Below are positions 34,946-43,784 of a DNA stretch of 64,000 nucleotides, in pieces. The first letter of the stretch is position 1; every line of letters begins with the position of its first letter. The notes beneath the pieces are model-generated. The model searched no databases, was not told the DNA's origin, and saw only the letters and a program-made list of their open reading frames with translations. A program made the translations under genes and the position numbers. Source of the stretch: Candidatus Nitrosocosmicus oleophilus (GTDB lineage: Archaea > Thermoproteota > Nitrososphaeria > Nitrososphaerales > Nitrososphaeraceae); contig NZ_CP012850.1 of the NCBI RefSeq assembly GCF_000802205.1, positions 2,692,587 through 2,756,586 on the forward strand, read 5' to 3'.

Positions 34946-35038
34946 CAGTTTTCTACTATGCACATGTTTATATAAACATATATCCAGTATTCCAGAAAAG
35001 GAACATTCATAGTCTTTTATCTCCAAATGACGTCAATT
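34946..35038 (-). promoter_or_regulatory. Conserved upstream region of paralogue 2
   Basis: 93 nt that match the 29334-29426 region with 7 differences and no gaps, including the TATA box at 34967-34976. DNA identity here (about 92%) exceeds protein identity of the two products, which points to selection on regulatory sequence or to recent copying of the upstream part. Confidence 0.8.
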
Positions 35039-35602
35039 ACAAATGTTTTTACTATATTATCATATGGCTGTTCCCCAAACAAAAATTAGTTTCACGGTAC
35101 TGACATCATTTAACTAAAAGTACAGATTCCATTCATGTAATGAAAGAACATTTGATCGTTTAGCAGTTTTGACCTAGAAAATATCTTCATGTAAGTTATC
35201 AATTTCAAAATTAGCAAATAAAAAAAATAACACAGACAGATCATAGTTCATTTTCTGATACCGCAACCCTCATTGTTACATCTAGACAAGTTTGTTATTT
35301 GACCATATATATTGAAAACTGACTCATGACTAATATGTTCCAAAACTAGATTCTCAAAAAATAGTCCAAATCGTATAATGATACCTTATGGATTTTATTT
35401 ACATTAAATGGAAAATTATATAAGAACTATACAATAACATTCGAATCAATAGTTTTTGTAATAGGTATTTTATTAACAATCACTTCAAATTCGAGAATCT
35501 TAATGAAAAGTAATTATGTTGTATGAAATTCGAATTCTCAGGGTGTGTTATAATTCCCGATTTCAAAGTCAATATTTTATGTATTATTTGTATATGGGAT
35601 GC
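35039..35602. other. Gene-free interval
   Basis: 564 bp, A/T-rich, without a credible frame or repeat. A tgacatcattt string at 35100 recalls the motif in the conserved upstream region just described but is isolated. Confidence 0.4.
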
Positions 35603-35851
35603 TCATGAAAGGTAACCTGTGATATCTAATCCAGAATTGCTAAATGGTTTCTGAATCAAGCTCCTAATTGGTCTGTGTTCATCCAGATAATAAATAAGAA
35701 CATGATGGAGGCCATCATCAATCTTTAAGAAGAGCTTAACCATCTGAATCAAATATGTATGTCGTCTCATCGATGCGAAGTAATTGATGTAATGTAATCC
35801 TATTATGAGGACCCAATTATCAAATACCATTCCATATGAGTGGCCTGTCAT
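35603..35851 (-). CDS. Doubtful 82-codon frame
   Basis: Reverse-strand frame with an ATG start. It has a hydrophobic N-terminal half (MVFDNWVLIIGLHYINY) and a His-rich basic middle. No motif, and no neighbour supports it; it is shorter than the surrounding gene-free DNA would suggest for a real gene. It might be a remnant, or a small gene transcribed with the membrane protein upstream (69-bp gap, same strand). Low confidence. Confidence 0.3.
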   Translation of the reverse strand: MTGHSYGMVFDNWVLIIGLHYINYFASMRRHTYLIQMVKLFLKIDDGLHHVLIYYLDEHRPIRSLIQKPFSNSGLDITGYLS

Positions 35852-35920
35852 TATACCCTTTCAATATTATTCTGGCTCTTAATTTTCGCAAGTTGGAGGA
35901 ATAATTGGTTGCTCGGTTAG

Positions 35921-36700
35921 TCAATCATTCCTGCTATGAATGTTCAAATAAGAAATCCGGGTTAATACTGCAAATCCAAGCATCAGATATCCGATATTGA
36001 AGAAAAGATCGAACAGATGGTTATCTTGAGTAAACCCAAATAAATCATCAAATCCAAAAATTACATCTGCAAGGAAGAAGAAAAAACCACAGGCGGAAAA
36101 GAGTAACCAGGAGAGATAGCCCTTATTCAACGAAATCTCCTTTTCTCTAAAGTAGTATAGAACACCGCTTATAAGAATAAGCAAATCAAAGATAGGGTAA
36201 GCAAAAACAAGCATAAAGTCGAGATAACTCCCGCTTAGGGAATACACATTGAAAATGAAAACAGAGACATATAATACATAAAAAGCTATGAGGGAAAATG
36301 TGACTAGTAAGCTAATAAAGATGCTTAGCTCAATTTTATATGTCTTATTTAAACTCCACAGTAACAAAACAAAAAAAACATACCCCGCAAGATAAAATAT
36401 ATCTGCAATAGAAGGATAAGGGTCAGTGTTTAGAACACCACTATAGAACCCATACATTGCTTCCGCTGAAAACCAACTTAGAAATGACAACAACAGAAAC
36501 AATTGCACCCTGTCCATGTGGAGTATTGTATTTCCTGTTCTATGAATCAGGAAGAAAATTAAGTATACTACAATTCCGCTGGATATTATATTTGGAATGT
36601 TATAATAACCAAGATAAGACTCTGCAAAATAAAAAAGGAAGGATATTATTCCGAAGGCAACAATTACCAAAATAAGAGATTTTAAAGATAAACTAAACAT
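35921..36700 (-). CDS. Polytopic membrane sensor-like protein, 259 aa
   Basis: Seven or eight hydrophobic segments (about 5-25, 35-52, 64-83, 98-117, 124-147, 158-178, 195-215, 228-246). The central TDPYPSIADIFYLAGYVFF motif recurs in N-terminal membrane domains of bacterial and archaeal signalling proteins and is probably the ligand-sensing core. No cytosolic output domain follows, unlike in those multidomain sensors. It is divergent from the kinase-like gene at 36850, with 149 bp between the starts, so the two may share a control region and form a split receptor. That pairing is inference. Confidence 0.7.
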   Translation of the reverse strand: MFSLSLKSLILVIVAFGIISFLFYFAESYLGYYNIPNIISSGIVVYLIFFLIHRTGNTILHMDRVQLFLLLSFLSWFSAEAMYGFYSGVLNTDPYPSIADIFYLAGYVFFVLLLWSLNKTYKIELSIFISLLVTFSLIAFYVLYVSVFIFNVYSLSGSYLDFMLVFAYPIFDLLILISGVLYYFREKEISLNKGYLSWLLFSACGFFFFLADVIFGFDDLFGFTQDNHLFDLFFNIGYLMLGFAVLTRISYLNIHSRND

Positions 36701-36849
36701 GAAATGAAAGGTCAGAGATCATATTAATGATAAGTTACATATTACTTTTTATCAGACAATAGTAATTGAAAAAATGTCCGTTTAGAAATCTATTTAATAT
36801 TTCTAGTGCTATTTGGATTTGAATTAACACGAAAGTAGCAACTAATATT

Positions 36850-38760
36850 TTGATTTTAATTATACCATTAATCATAGGATCGATAGTAATTACCTCCATC
36901 ATTTCACTCCAAAATATCTCTGGAGTTCGAGCAAAATTTTATGATATTTATGAATTGTCTGGAATCCAACTCATGAACAAACTCTCAGTTGAGGTAAATG
37001 AGATTGCTAAAGATCTTAACAGTTTGGCTACCCACCCTGTATTAGCAAATTCTACCGCCCCATTAAATGACCAAATCAATTTACTTCAAAGACACCTTAA
37101 TTTTAGTAACTCGGAATATCTAGCAGTATCTGTTTATGATAGAAATGGGACTGCGATCATTGATACATCAGACAAATCTCCAGATGGAAATGCCTTGCAG
37201 GAAGAATTTTTTAAACAAGCATTGGCAGGAGGAACGTATTTTGATAAGAATCCAGATGAAATCGCATTCAATCAAACCGGTTTCCATTTTTCAGCTCCCA
37301 TTTATGATGCTAACAAGGTCATAAAAAGTATAATGGATCTTGAAGTTTCAATAAGTTTTATTGACAACATAGTCAATAACACCCTCTTTCAAAATGATAT
37401 CGAAAATGGCTCGTTGAACTTTACTTCAAGATTAATTCATAGTGACGGCTCAGTAATTTATGCTGCAAGCCAAGAAAATGGGTCCCATGATCAGAATGGC
37501 CAACCTGATATGAAAGTCCCTCTTCCAGGAGCTCCGATCACCGAGTATGATAAAAGAAAGTCACAAGACTCTGTCGTGATTGTGGTCCCTGAATCTGAGA
37601 ACGCAGATGGATATCGATCTGACGGGAATTGGACACTCCTCCTTGAGGGAAATTTGGCCCCAATAATGAGTGATTATAACAAAACAGTAAATGGTTTTCT
37701 AATTTCTTCAACGGTGATTTTGTTAATCGCGATAGTAGTTACTATCATTGCTGTAAAGAAAATCATATCTCCAATTACTTATTTGAAGAATTCGGCCTTA
37801 GAATTAAGTAAGGGCAATTTTGGGAAGGAAATAGTGGTTGGCGGATCAAATGAGGTAAAAGATCTTTCTATTAGCCTTGAGGCTATGAGAAGAAATATGG
37901 AGAATTCTAAAAAGAATTTGATTCGTAAAGTTAGAGAAAGGACAAAAGATCTTGAACGGGCTAATGAAGAATTAAGAACCAAGGAAATTCAAGTTAACTC
38001 AATTAATAACGAATTAAAGATATCAAATAGAGCTAGGGAAGAATTTCTTTCAATGGTAATTCAAGAACTCAAGAACCCTATCACTCCCATGAAGCATTAT
38101 ATCGAAATGATGCAAAAAGAAAATAAATCAGATGCAGACGATTTCAATAGAAAAGCACTCATTATTATTAGTAGAAACATATCGAAGCTAGAGACCATTA
38201 TAGATGACTTTTTTGCATTGTATAAGTTAGAATTGAATAGTTTTCCCATCAACAATGAGGTTACCAATATTGTAGATTTGGTTAAGAAAAACATCTTAAG
38301 ATTATCCCCCCTAATGGAAGACAAAAACATCAGGCTTAATCCGATAGTTAATGCCAGTGGTAGTGTATTATGCGACCCAGTGAGAGTTAATCAAGTATTG
38401 TTCCACCTTGTAAATAATGCAGTTAATCACGTCCCTGAACAAGGTGGGGAAATTACCATTCGAGTCGATGAAGAAGCCGAAATTCCTAGTAAAATGAGCA
38501 ATTATGATAATGTCAACAAACATCACAAATCAATCATATTTACAGTTGAAGACAATGGCATTTGGATACAACCAGAAAATACGGAAGGACTACCAAACAA
38601 ATTATGCCAAATAGATTCGAGTCTGGTAAGAAAAATTGGGGGGACCGGGTTGGGGTTGATAATATGTAAAGTTATTATAGAATCCCAGGGAGGCAAAATT
38701 TGGATCGATTTGTCTTATCGCGATGGAGCTTCATTCAAGTTTACCCTTGATGCGGTTTGA
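36850..38760 (+). CDS. Membrane histidine-kinase homologue with altered His and G1 boxes
   Basis: 636 residues, TTG start at the first hydrophobic residues. It has TM1 (1-20), an extracellular Cache-type domain (about 30-275; YLAVSVYDRNGTAIID and ISAP-like IYDANKVIKSIMD), TM2 (about 283-302), HAMP (303-355), coiled coil, a HisKA-like helix, and an ATPase domain ending at 636. In the HisKA motif VIQELKNP, Gln405 replaces the phospho-accepting His. The G1 box reads DNGIW instead of DxGxG, while the N box (LVNNAVNH) and G2 (GGTGLGLI) are kept. It is thus unlikely to be a normal autokinase. It may act as a dimerising sensor or phosphatase. Divergent from the membrane protein at 36700. Confidence 0.85.
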   Translation: MILIIPLIIGSIVITSIISLQNISGVRAKFYDIYELSGIQLMNKLSVEVNEIAKDLNSLATHPVLANSTAPLNDQINLLQRHLNFSNSEYLAVSVYDRNGTAIIDTSDKSPDGNALQEEFFKQALAGGTYFDKNPDEIAFNQTGFHFSAPIYDANKVIKSIMDLEVSISFIDNIVNNTLFQNDIENGSLNFTSRLIHSDGSVIYAASQENGSHDQNGQPDMKVPLPGAPITEYDKRKSQDSVVIVVPESENADGYRSDGNWTLLLEGNLAPIMSDYNKTVNGFLISSTVILLIAIVVTIIAVKKIISPITYLKNSALELSKGNFGKEIVVGGSNEVKDLSISLEAMRRNMENSKKNLIRKVRERTKDLERANEELRTKEIQVNSINNELKISNRAREEFLSMVIQELKNPITPMKHYIEMMQKENKSDADDFNRKALIIISRNISKLETIIDDFFALYKLELNSFPINNEVTNIVDLVKKNILRLSPLMEDKNIRLNPIVNASGSVLCDPVRVNQVLFHLVNNAVNHVPEQGGEITIRVDEEAEIPSKMSNYDNVNKHHKSIIFTVEDNGIWIQPENTEGLPNKLCQIDSSLVRKIGGTGLGLIICKVIIESQGGKIWIDLSYRDGASFKFTLDAV

Positions 38761-39496
38761 TCAAAGGGAGTATCTATATGAAAAGTATGAATAACTCCTT
38801 GTTGATAATGAAGTGTCCTTAAGTAGTGATGATAAAGATATTACCTAAACTTAAAGGGTTTTTTAGAATATGAAAATACTATATGCAATACAATGAATGA
38901 AAGTTGGTTTGGAAATTCAAAGACGAAAATCAAAAATTAGAATTGTTTGGATTGATATGGTCATTCAGAGCTATACTGATATTAAGGACTTAATGAATGC
39001 AAAAGACCGCGAATTGTAAATCAGAATACGGTAATTTTGGCAGCATAAGTCTTCAAATCCGAACAGATTGTTGAATTATTGAATTAGAATCAAGTATTTT
39101 GATAAAGCCACTTCCATTTGACAAATCAGAAAATATGAAATGAAATTAAGTGAAAAGGCAACGTATGTCATAATCTTGCGTTGAAATGGAGGCCCTTTCT
39201 TTAAGATATGAACGTGATTTAGTTGCACTTGGCTACAATGATGAATGTTTTTGCTCGGTGATATTACTTAACTAGGATATTAAAAGTATCAGCTTTATTT
39301 TTCGCATCTATTTCTAAATCATGATTATTTTTTATCTCTATCCCTAGTGTTAGCCATTACTATCAATTAGTAGAATGGTATGTTCAGGAACTAAAAATGG
39401 TATATGGATTTATACATGAATTTCCATCTTTTTAATCCTGCATTGCATCTAAAAAATGGGCCTGTAAGCAAGATTCATTAAGACAAGAAAAAAAAA
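38761..39496. other. Mostly gene-free interval
   Basis: 736 bp between the kinase-like gene and the convergent DsbA-like gene. Apart from the 40-codon frame at 38897, no credible gene or repeat was seen. Confidence 0.4.
38897..39019 (+). CDS. Small 40-residue frame, protein-like
   Basis: ATG 38897 to TAA 39017-39019. It encodes a compact sequence with a charged N-terminus (MKVGLEIQRRKSKIRIVWID) and a helix-like end (YTDIKDLMNAKDREL). The tail resembles the linker regions of archaeal sensor kinases, which suggests a small fragment. No start signal is evident. Could be a remnant. Confidence 0.3.
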   Translation: MKVGLEIQRRKSKIRIVWIDMVIQSYTDIKDLMNAKDREL

Positions 39497-40252
39497 TTAA
39501 AGGGTATTATTCAAAAATTGAGCAATTACATCGTCAAAGACTTTGATTGGCTGAGCACCCTCCAACGCCGCTATTTTTGTTGAATTATCCTTGAGAATAA
39601 GGAAGGTAGGAGTACTTCCCAGTCCGAGACCTTTAGCAAACATATCATTTTGTGCCACAAGCTGGTTGAATTTATGTGAATTCAAGCACTCTGTGAATTG
39701 AGAAATGTTGGGCATGTGTACATTTTTGGCAAATCCTACTAGGCTGTCAATACTAATCCAACCAGTGTTTTCCCCTCTTGAGTTTCTATAAACTTCATCA
39801 TGATAATCCCAATACTTGTTCTGTTCAGCTGCACAATAAGAGGCCTCTGCACCAAGTGTAGATAGTTTATCTTTGGGTAAGTCGTTGATTACCAGATCTT
39901 TAAAGCCAAATCTCACTATGCCTGTATCAACGTATTTCGAAACTAGCTGATCCTTAGTTTCTTGATTGAATCTAGCACAAAATGGACATTGATAATCACC
40001 AAACTCAATAATATTTAGGGTTGCATTGTCATTGCCAATTGCTTCAGCACCTGGAATAACAGGGGCAGTTAGATTTGAAATCAATTGTTGGGTATCAGCA
40101 GGGTTAGAAGAGGACGATTTATTCTTGCCTCCAAAATTAGAAAATGCTGTAATTGAGCCTCCGATTAAAAGTGCCCCGAACAGAACTGCCATAATTAGTA
40201 GCTTGCGATAATTAGTTTTATTACCGCGAGGTTTCCTATTTCTATGCTTCAA
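39497..40252 (-). CDS. Membrane-anchored DsbA-like thioredoxin-fold protein
   Basis: 251 residues. A basic N-terminus and a single TM (LLIMAVLFGALLIGGSITAF, about 18-37) suggest anchoring with the main domain outside. The thioredoxin-fold catalytic motif CPFC lies in EFGDYQCPFCARFNQ (about 94-97), and the cis-Pro loop GSTPTFLILKD is near 216-226. Two more Cys (SYCAAE, FTECLN) may form the second disulfide common in archaeal DsbA-like proteins. It introduces or isomerises disulfides in exported proteins. Substrates could include the four-Cys secreted proteins encoded nearby, which is inference. Confidence 0.88.
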   Translation of the reverse strand: MKHRNRKPRGNKTNYRKLLIMAVLFGALLIGGSITAFSNFGGKNKSSSSNPADTQQLISNLTAPVIPGAEAIGNDNATLNIIEFGDYQCPFCARFNQETKDQLVSKYVDTGIVRFGFKDLVINDLPKDKLSTLGAEASYCAAEQNKYWDYHDEVYRNSRGENTGWISIDSLVGFAKNVHMPNISQFTECLNSHKFNQLVAQNDMFAKGLGLGSTPTFLILKDNSTKIAALEGAQPIKVFDDVIAQFLNNTL

Positions 40253-40360
40253 GTTAGAACAATTATTGAAAAACCAATCGGTTATTTAAAATAAATATAT
40301 AGAAAATACAAATGACTACATCTGTGTTCATAAAGTTAAAATAAGAAAAACATTCCTACA

Positions 40361-40780
40361 TTAATTGATTTTTGATTTGATTAGCTCAAATGCTTTTTCG
40401 GCCCGATCTTTTTTGGGTAATTGAACGAAAAAAATATTACTGCTTTTAGATTCATGAGGAGCAATACCTAACATTCCAGCCGTTGAAAGGAATCTAAAAA
40501 AATCGATACTTTCATTTGCGAATAGTAAGAAATCAAATTCAAGATCTGCATTAATAAAATTTATGTTCAAATTTACAAAGACATGGTGTCCATCATCATA
40601 AATATTTAAGTTAGTATCGATCAAGCTAGGTTTGCCGTATGATTTACTAACAATATTTTCGAATTGAACATTTTCGAGGAGTAAGCAAGGAACCTTAGTC
40701 CCATTATAGTCGATTATCGAAAAACCCAGCTTATGAACATTGGCTAGGAAATCTTCAAGGGAATTCAAGTTTTTCTTCAA
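40361..40780 (-). CDS. Hypothetical protein, 139 aa
   Basis: TTG start at 40780. Mixed alpha/beta: HKLGFSIIDYNGTKVPCLLL, then VNLNINFINADLEFDFLLFAN, and FFRFLSTAGMLGIA. A Lys-rich C-terminal helix (KDRAEKAFELIKSKIN) ends it. It has no transmembrane segment or known motif. It lies 75 nt downstream of the ATPase gene on the same strand and could be the third member of that unit. Confidence 0.6.
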   Translation of the reverse strand: MKKNLNSLEDFLANVHKLGFSIIDYNGTKVPCLLLENVQFENIVSKSYGKPSLIDTNLNIYDDGHHVFVNLNINFINADLEFDFLLFANESIDFFRFLSTAGMLGIAPHESKSSNIFFVQLPKKDRAEKAFELIKSKIN

Positions 40781-40855
40781 GTTTACATAACAACTTGAAA
40801 ATTATTAAAATATAAACTAGATCATTGTGAGATACTGAGGATTAGTATTTACTAG

Positions 40856-42484
40856 TCAGCAGATTTGAATTGACTTTGCGAGTAATATTGCCTTTTGTGG
40901 ATCCTCTGATTTGATTTCGTTACTATCGTATTTTTTGCTAAAGTAGAGCAAATCAGCTAATTTCCATTTATCAATTGTTACTAGAGTAGTACCATTTCTT
41001 TTTATGTTTGTAATATTGGTAGTCAAAATTACCAATTTATCAACTACTGAATTCTTTTTAGTGCTCTTAACAATCTTGTCAAAGTTTTTGTTTTTATCAG
41101 AATCGACTGCAATCGATATACCAACCTTTTTTCCCATTTGATCGTTATATATTGCATCTAAATAATCGGTTTCGATCTTTTCTTCATATTTTTTTACAGT
41201 TCCCAATTCATCAAAATAACTAATTAAATTTCTGACGGCGTCTTTTACATTCGATTCTACAATATCTTTATCAACTGATATTTTTCTCATTTTAATAAAA
41301 TCCGATATCGGTATTCCCATGATACTTCCTCTCAAACGCAACCCGGGATAGACTTTTTTGATCGTCTCTTCTATTGATTGCTCATCTATATTTGAAGAAT
41401 TCTTCTTTACAGACATTTCAAAGGCATGGTACAAGACATTTAAGATGGATCTAATGTTCCGAAAATCTGGAAATTCATCGTAAATTATTTTTATTTTTGA
41501 TGAAAGATCTTTCCTTTCTGATGATGAAAGTTCACTGTTATAATGCAGCACATATTGAAGAACAATGCTATTTATTTCATCGAAGGAATTGGATCCTGCT
41601 AAATCAATTTTATAATTTGCCTTTTCAAGACGATCGAAAAGTGATGGATTGATCTTTGAAATATCTGCATACAAGGAAGGGGTAGTCACTATCATAAACA
41701 ACGCATACGGAACGTGAGAATTAATTAATCCCTTCAGATAATCCAAGGAATTTATGTTGGTGTCAAACTCATCAATCTGAAAAATGGTAATTTTTTTGAA
41801 CAGTTTATAGTTGATCATTGCCAAGTTGGTTAAGACCATTGTAAGATTTTCAAATGTTTTTAAATCGGAATAGTTTAATGTTCCTGTCTTTATGATTTCA
41901 GTAATTAGATGTGTCTCTATTTTGGTAAAATCACTTGACATTAATTCAAATAAATGTTCGTAAGATATTTTTATTTTTTTTTCACCCATTTGTTCTATCT
42001 TGTCAGATATTGAGTTCCCATTGAGTGAATCAAAAAATCCGTATTTGACTATCTTCTTTACTAACTTTGGATTCTGTACATAACTGTCTTTTATGTAATC
42101 AATTAGCTTTATCTTTATAGAGTCATAGTATTCTTTTCCAAATCCCCTTACAATAGAATGAAAGAAATTATCAATCTCTCTGGGTTGAACTTGAGTTAAG
42201 TCGACGTATGAAATAATTGATTTATCATTGATTTCAGGTAAAGTCCTCATATGCAGCGTTAAATGTGTTTTACCTGATCCCACATCCTGGATTACAGAAA
42301 CTATCTTGAAAAGATCTTCATTTAGAGGCTCCGTATTATTTAATTTCAAGTTCAATTCGTCCAAGCAATCCTTAATTGAATTTAATGCTGCGATGTGCCT
42401 TTTCCCCCCAAGTATATTGGCATTGGATAGAGTGGGTGTGGGACTACTAGGAAAAGGATTGACGGTTACATTATATGGTGCCAT
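40856..42484 (-). CDS. P-loop ATPase of unknown system, 542 aa
   Basis: I start it at the ATG (42482-42484) that overlaps the TGA of the upstream wHTH gene (ATGA); an in-frame ATG three codons earlier exists. Walker A is VGSGKTHLT near residue 74, and Walker B with IFQIDEFD near 243. IVTTPSLY and LFDRL suggest the sensor-1 and arginine-finger regions, so this is a AAA/STAND-like or ORC-like ATPase. The C-terminal 130 residues (after about 410) form a separate domain, with TDYLDAIYND and VGISIAVDSDK, possibly nuclease-like but without a clear active site. The tight coupling to a DNA-binding protein suggests a two-protein DNA-handling machine. Confidence 0.75.
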   Translation of the reverse strand: MAPYNVTVNPFPSSPTPTLSNANILGGKRHIAALNSIKDCLDELNLKLNNTEPLNEDLFKIVSVIQDVGSGKTHLTLHMRTLPEINDKSIISYVDLTQVQPREIDNFFHSIVRGFGKEYYDSIKIKLIDYIKDSYVQNPKLVKKIVKYGFFDSLNGNSISDKIEQMGEKKIKISYEHLFELMSSDFTKIETHLITEIIKTGTLNYSDLKTFENLTMVLTNLAMINYKLFKKITIFQIDEFDTNINSLDYLKGLINSHVPYALFMIVTTPSLYADISKINPSLFDRLEKANYKIDLAGSNSFDEINSIVLQYVLHYNSELSSSERKDLSSKIKIIYDEFPDFRNIRSILNVLYHAFEMSVKKNSSNIDEQSIEETIKKVYPGLRLRGSIMGIPISDFIKMRKISVDKDIVESNVKDAVRNLISYFDELGTVKKYEEKIETDYLDAIYNDQMGKKVGISIAVDSDKNKNFDKIVKSTKKNSVVDKLVILTTNITNIKRNGTTLVTIDKWKLADLLYFSKKYDSNEIKSEDPQKAILLAKSIQIC

Positions 42485-43140
42485 CAAATGCACCTCACAA
42501 ATCCATGGACTATTCCTCTTAACACTACCCCTTCATAACCTCCAGATGATAATTCATATTTTTCTGGATACAACTCAATGAGTTCACTTACAAGGGTGTA
42601 GAATTCATTACTGGAAAGATCGCATGATTCACACAGCTCATCCTTAACCGAAGACAGTTCTACCCAGCCAATTGAAGTTGAACGATTTACTATTGCTCTA
42701 TCAAAGTGTTCTTTGAATGTATCAATAGATATTTGATTATTATCATAATCAATGTTACTGGAATCAACTTTTATGTTATTTATTTTATCCTCGATTCTAT
42801 TGAAGGAATTCTTAACTTCTACTAATTCGCAGTCAATTTTTTCTACATATTTAAATATGCTATCAGAGTAGTTGTTTAGTTTCTGCTGAATACCTATTAT
42901 AGAATCGTATAGATATTTGAATTTTATATCTGATAAGAGTAGGTGATCAAGGTAATACTCCTTAGCCCAGCAATATACATATGTTCCTTTTTTAGATATG
43001 CATATTTTATCCTGTGATGCTAGTTCATTTAAGGTATTCTCAAAATTATCCTCAGGATATTTTTTTTTTAATTCAGATTTCTTGACTCCTGTAGATCCAA
43101 AAGAATTAATATCATTATAGATCATATCAAAATCGGACAT
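42484..43140 (-). CDS. Winged-helix and coiled-coil protein coupled to the ATPase
   Basis: 218 residues, ATG at 43140. The N-terminal 60 residues form a winged helix (GVKKSELKKKYPEDNFENTLNELAS and KICISKKGTYVYC). A long coiled coil follows, about 68-125 (YLYDSIIGIQQKLNNYSDSIF, LVEVKNSFNRIEDKINNI). A C-terminal alpha/beta part (about 140-218) reads GWVELSSVKDELCE and YPEKYELSSGGYEGVVLRG and may be a second winged helix. The stop overlaps the ATPase start by 1 nt (ATGA). It probably targets or dimerises on DNA while the ATPase acts. Function unknown. Confidence 0.72.
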   Translation of the reverse strand: MSDFDMIYNDINSFGSTGVKKSELKKKYPEDNFENTLNELASQDKICISKKGTYVYCWAKEYYLDHLLLSDIKFKYLYDSIIGIQQKLNNYSDSIFKYVEKIDCELVEVKNSFNRIEDKINNIKVDSSNIDYDNNQISIDTFKEHFDRAIVNRSTSIGWVELSSVKDELCESCDLSSNEFYTLVSELIELYPEKYELSSGGYEGVVLRGIVHGFVRCI

Positions 43141-43394
43141 ACTAGCAAAATAAAAAAATAAGTTAAAAAAAAGATAGTGAATAAAAAATAATTAGGCTGT
43201 AAAAAAAAATAAACAAATATAAGAATTAATTCATATGATTGAGATCCATGGGAATGATGATACATTTGTCTGATAAAATAATGATGAGAGCACTAGGGTA
43301 TCTGACCTAAATCACAAATATTAGGACCGTTCGATGTTCGATTTGTTATATATACATTAATAAATATTCTTCTGACAATAATTGTACAGCTAAG

Positions 43395-43709
43395 TTGTTC
43401 GACAATGATAAGAGGTATGAAGATATCGTCGGTATAGATGAAATAACCAAAAGAACTAATAGATTACTTGATGAATTTAAGGAGAATTATTTAAAGAACA
43501 ATAAAAATGATTTTATCAATGACGCAATAACAAATATGGTTGTTTGTTGCAAAACATATGAAAAAATTTTTGCAGGCTTCATAATTGTATCTCAAAGAAA
43601 TAATATGCCTCAAGAATTGATAGAAGGATTTGTAAAATGGTCTACCGGTCAACTAGAAGACCTCAAGGAAAAAATCCAAGAAATTGATAAAAAAAGAGAT
43701 ATGCGATAA
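43395..43709 (+). CDS. Hypothetical helical protein, 104 aa
   Basis: TTG start at 43395, divergent from the wHTH/ATPase unit with 254 bp between the starts. Mainly helical and charged (RTNRLLDEFKENYLK, WSTGQLEDLKEKIQEIDKKRD), with a hydrophobic core segment containing VVCCKTYEKIFAGFIIV. No motif was recognised. It could be a regulator of the divergent unit, but nothing proves this. Confidence 0.6.
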   Translation: MFDNDKRYEDIVGIDEITKRTNRLLDEFKENYLKNNKNDFINDAITNMVVCCKTYEKIFAGFIIVSQRNNMPQELIEGFVKWSTGQLEDLKEKIQEIDKKRDMR

Positions 43710-43784
43710 TTGTGCCCTATATTCAATTTATTTGTGCATCGAATGAGTTAAATTCAGGATTGGAGTCTTTAATATTGAAAACCT

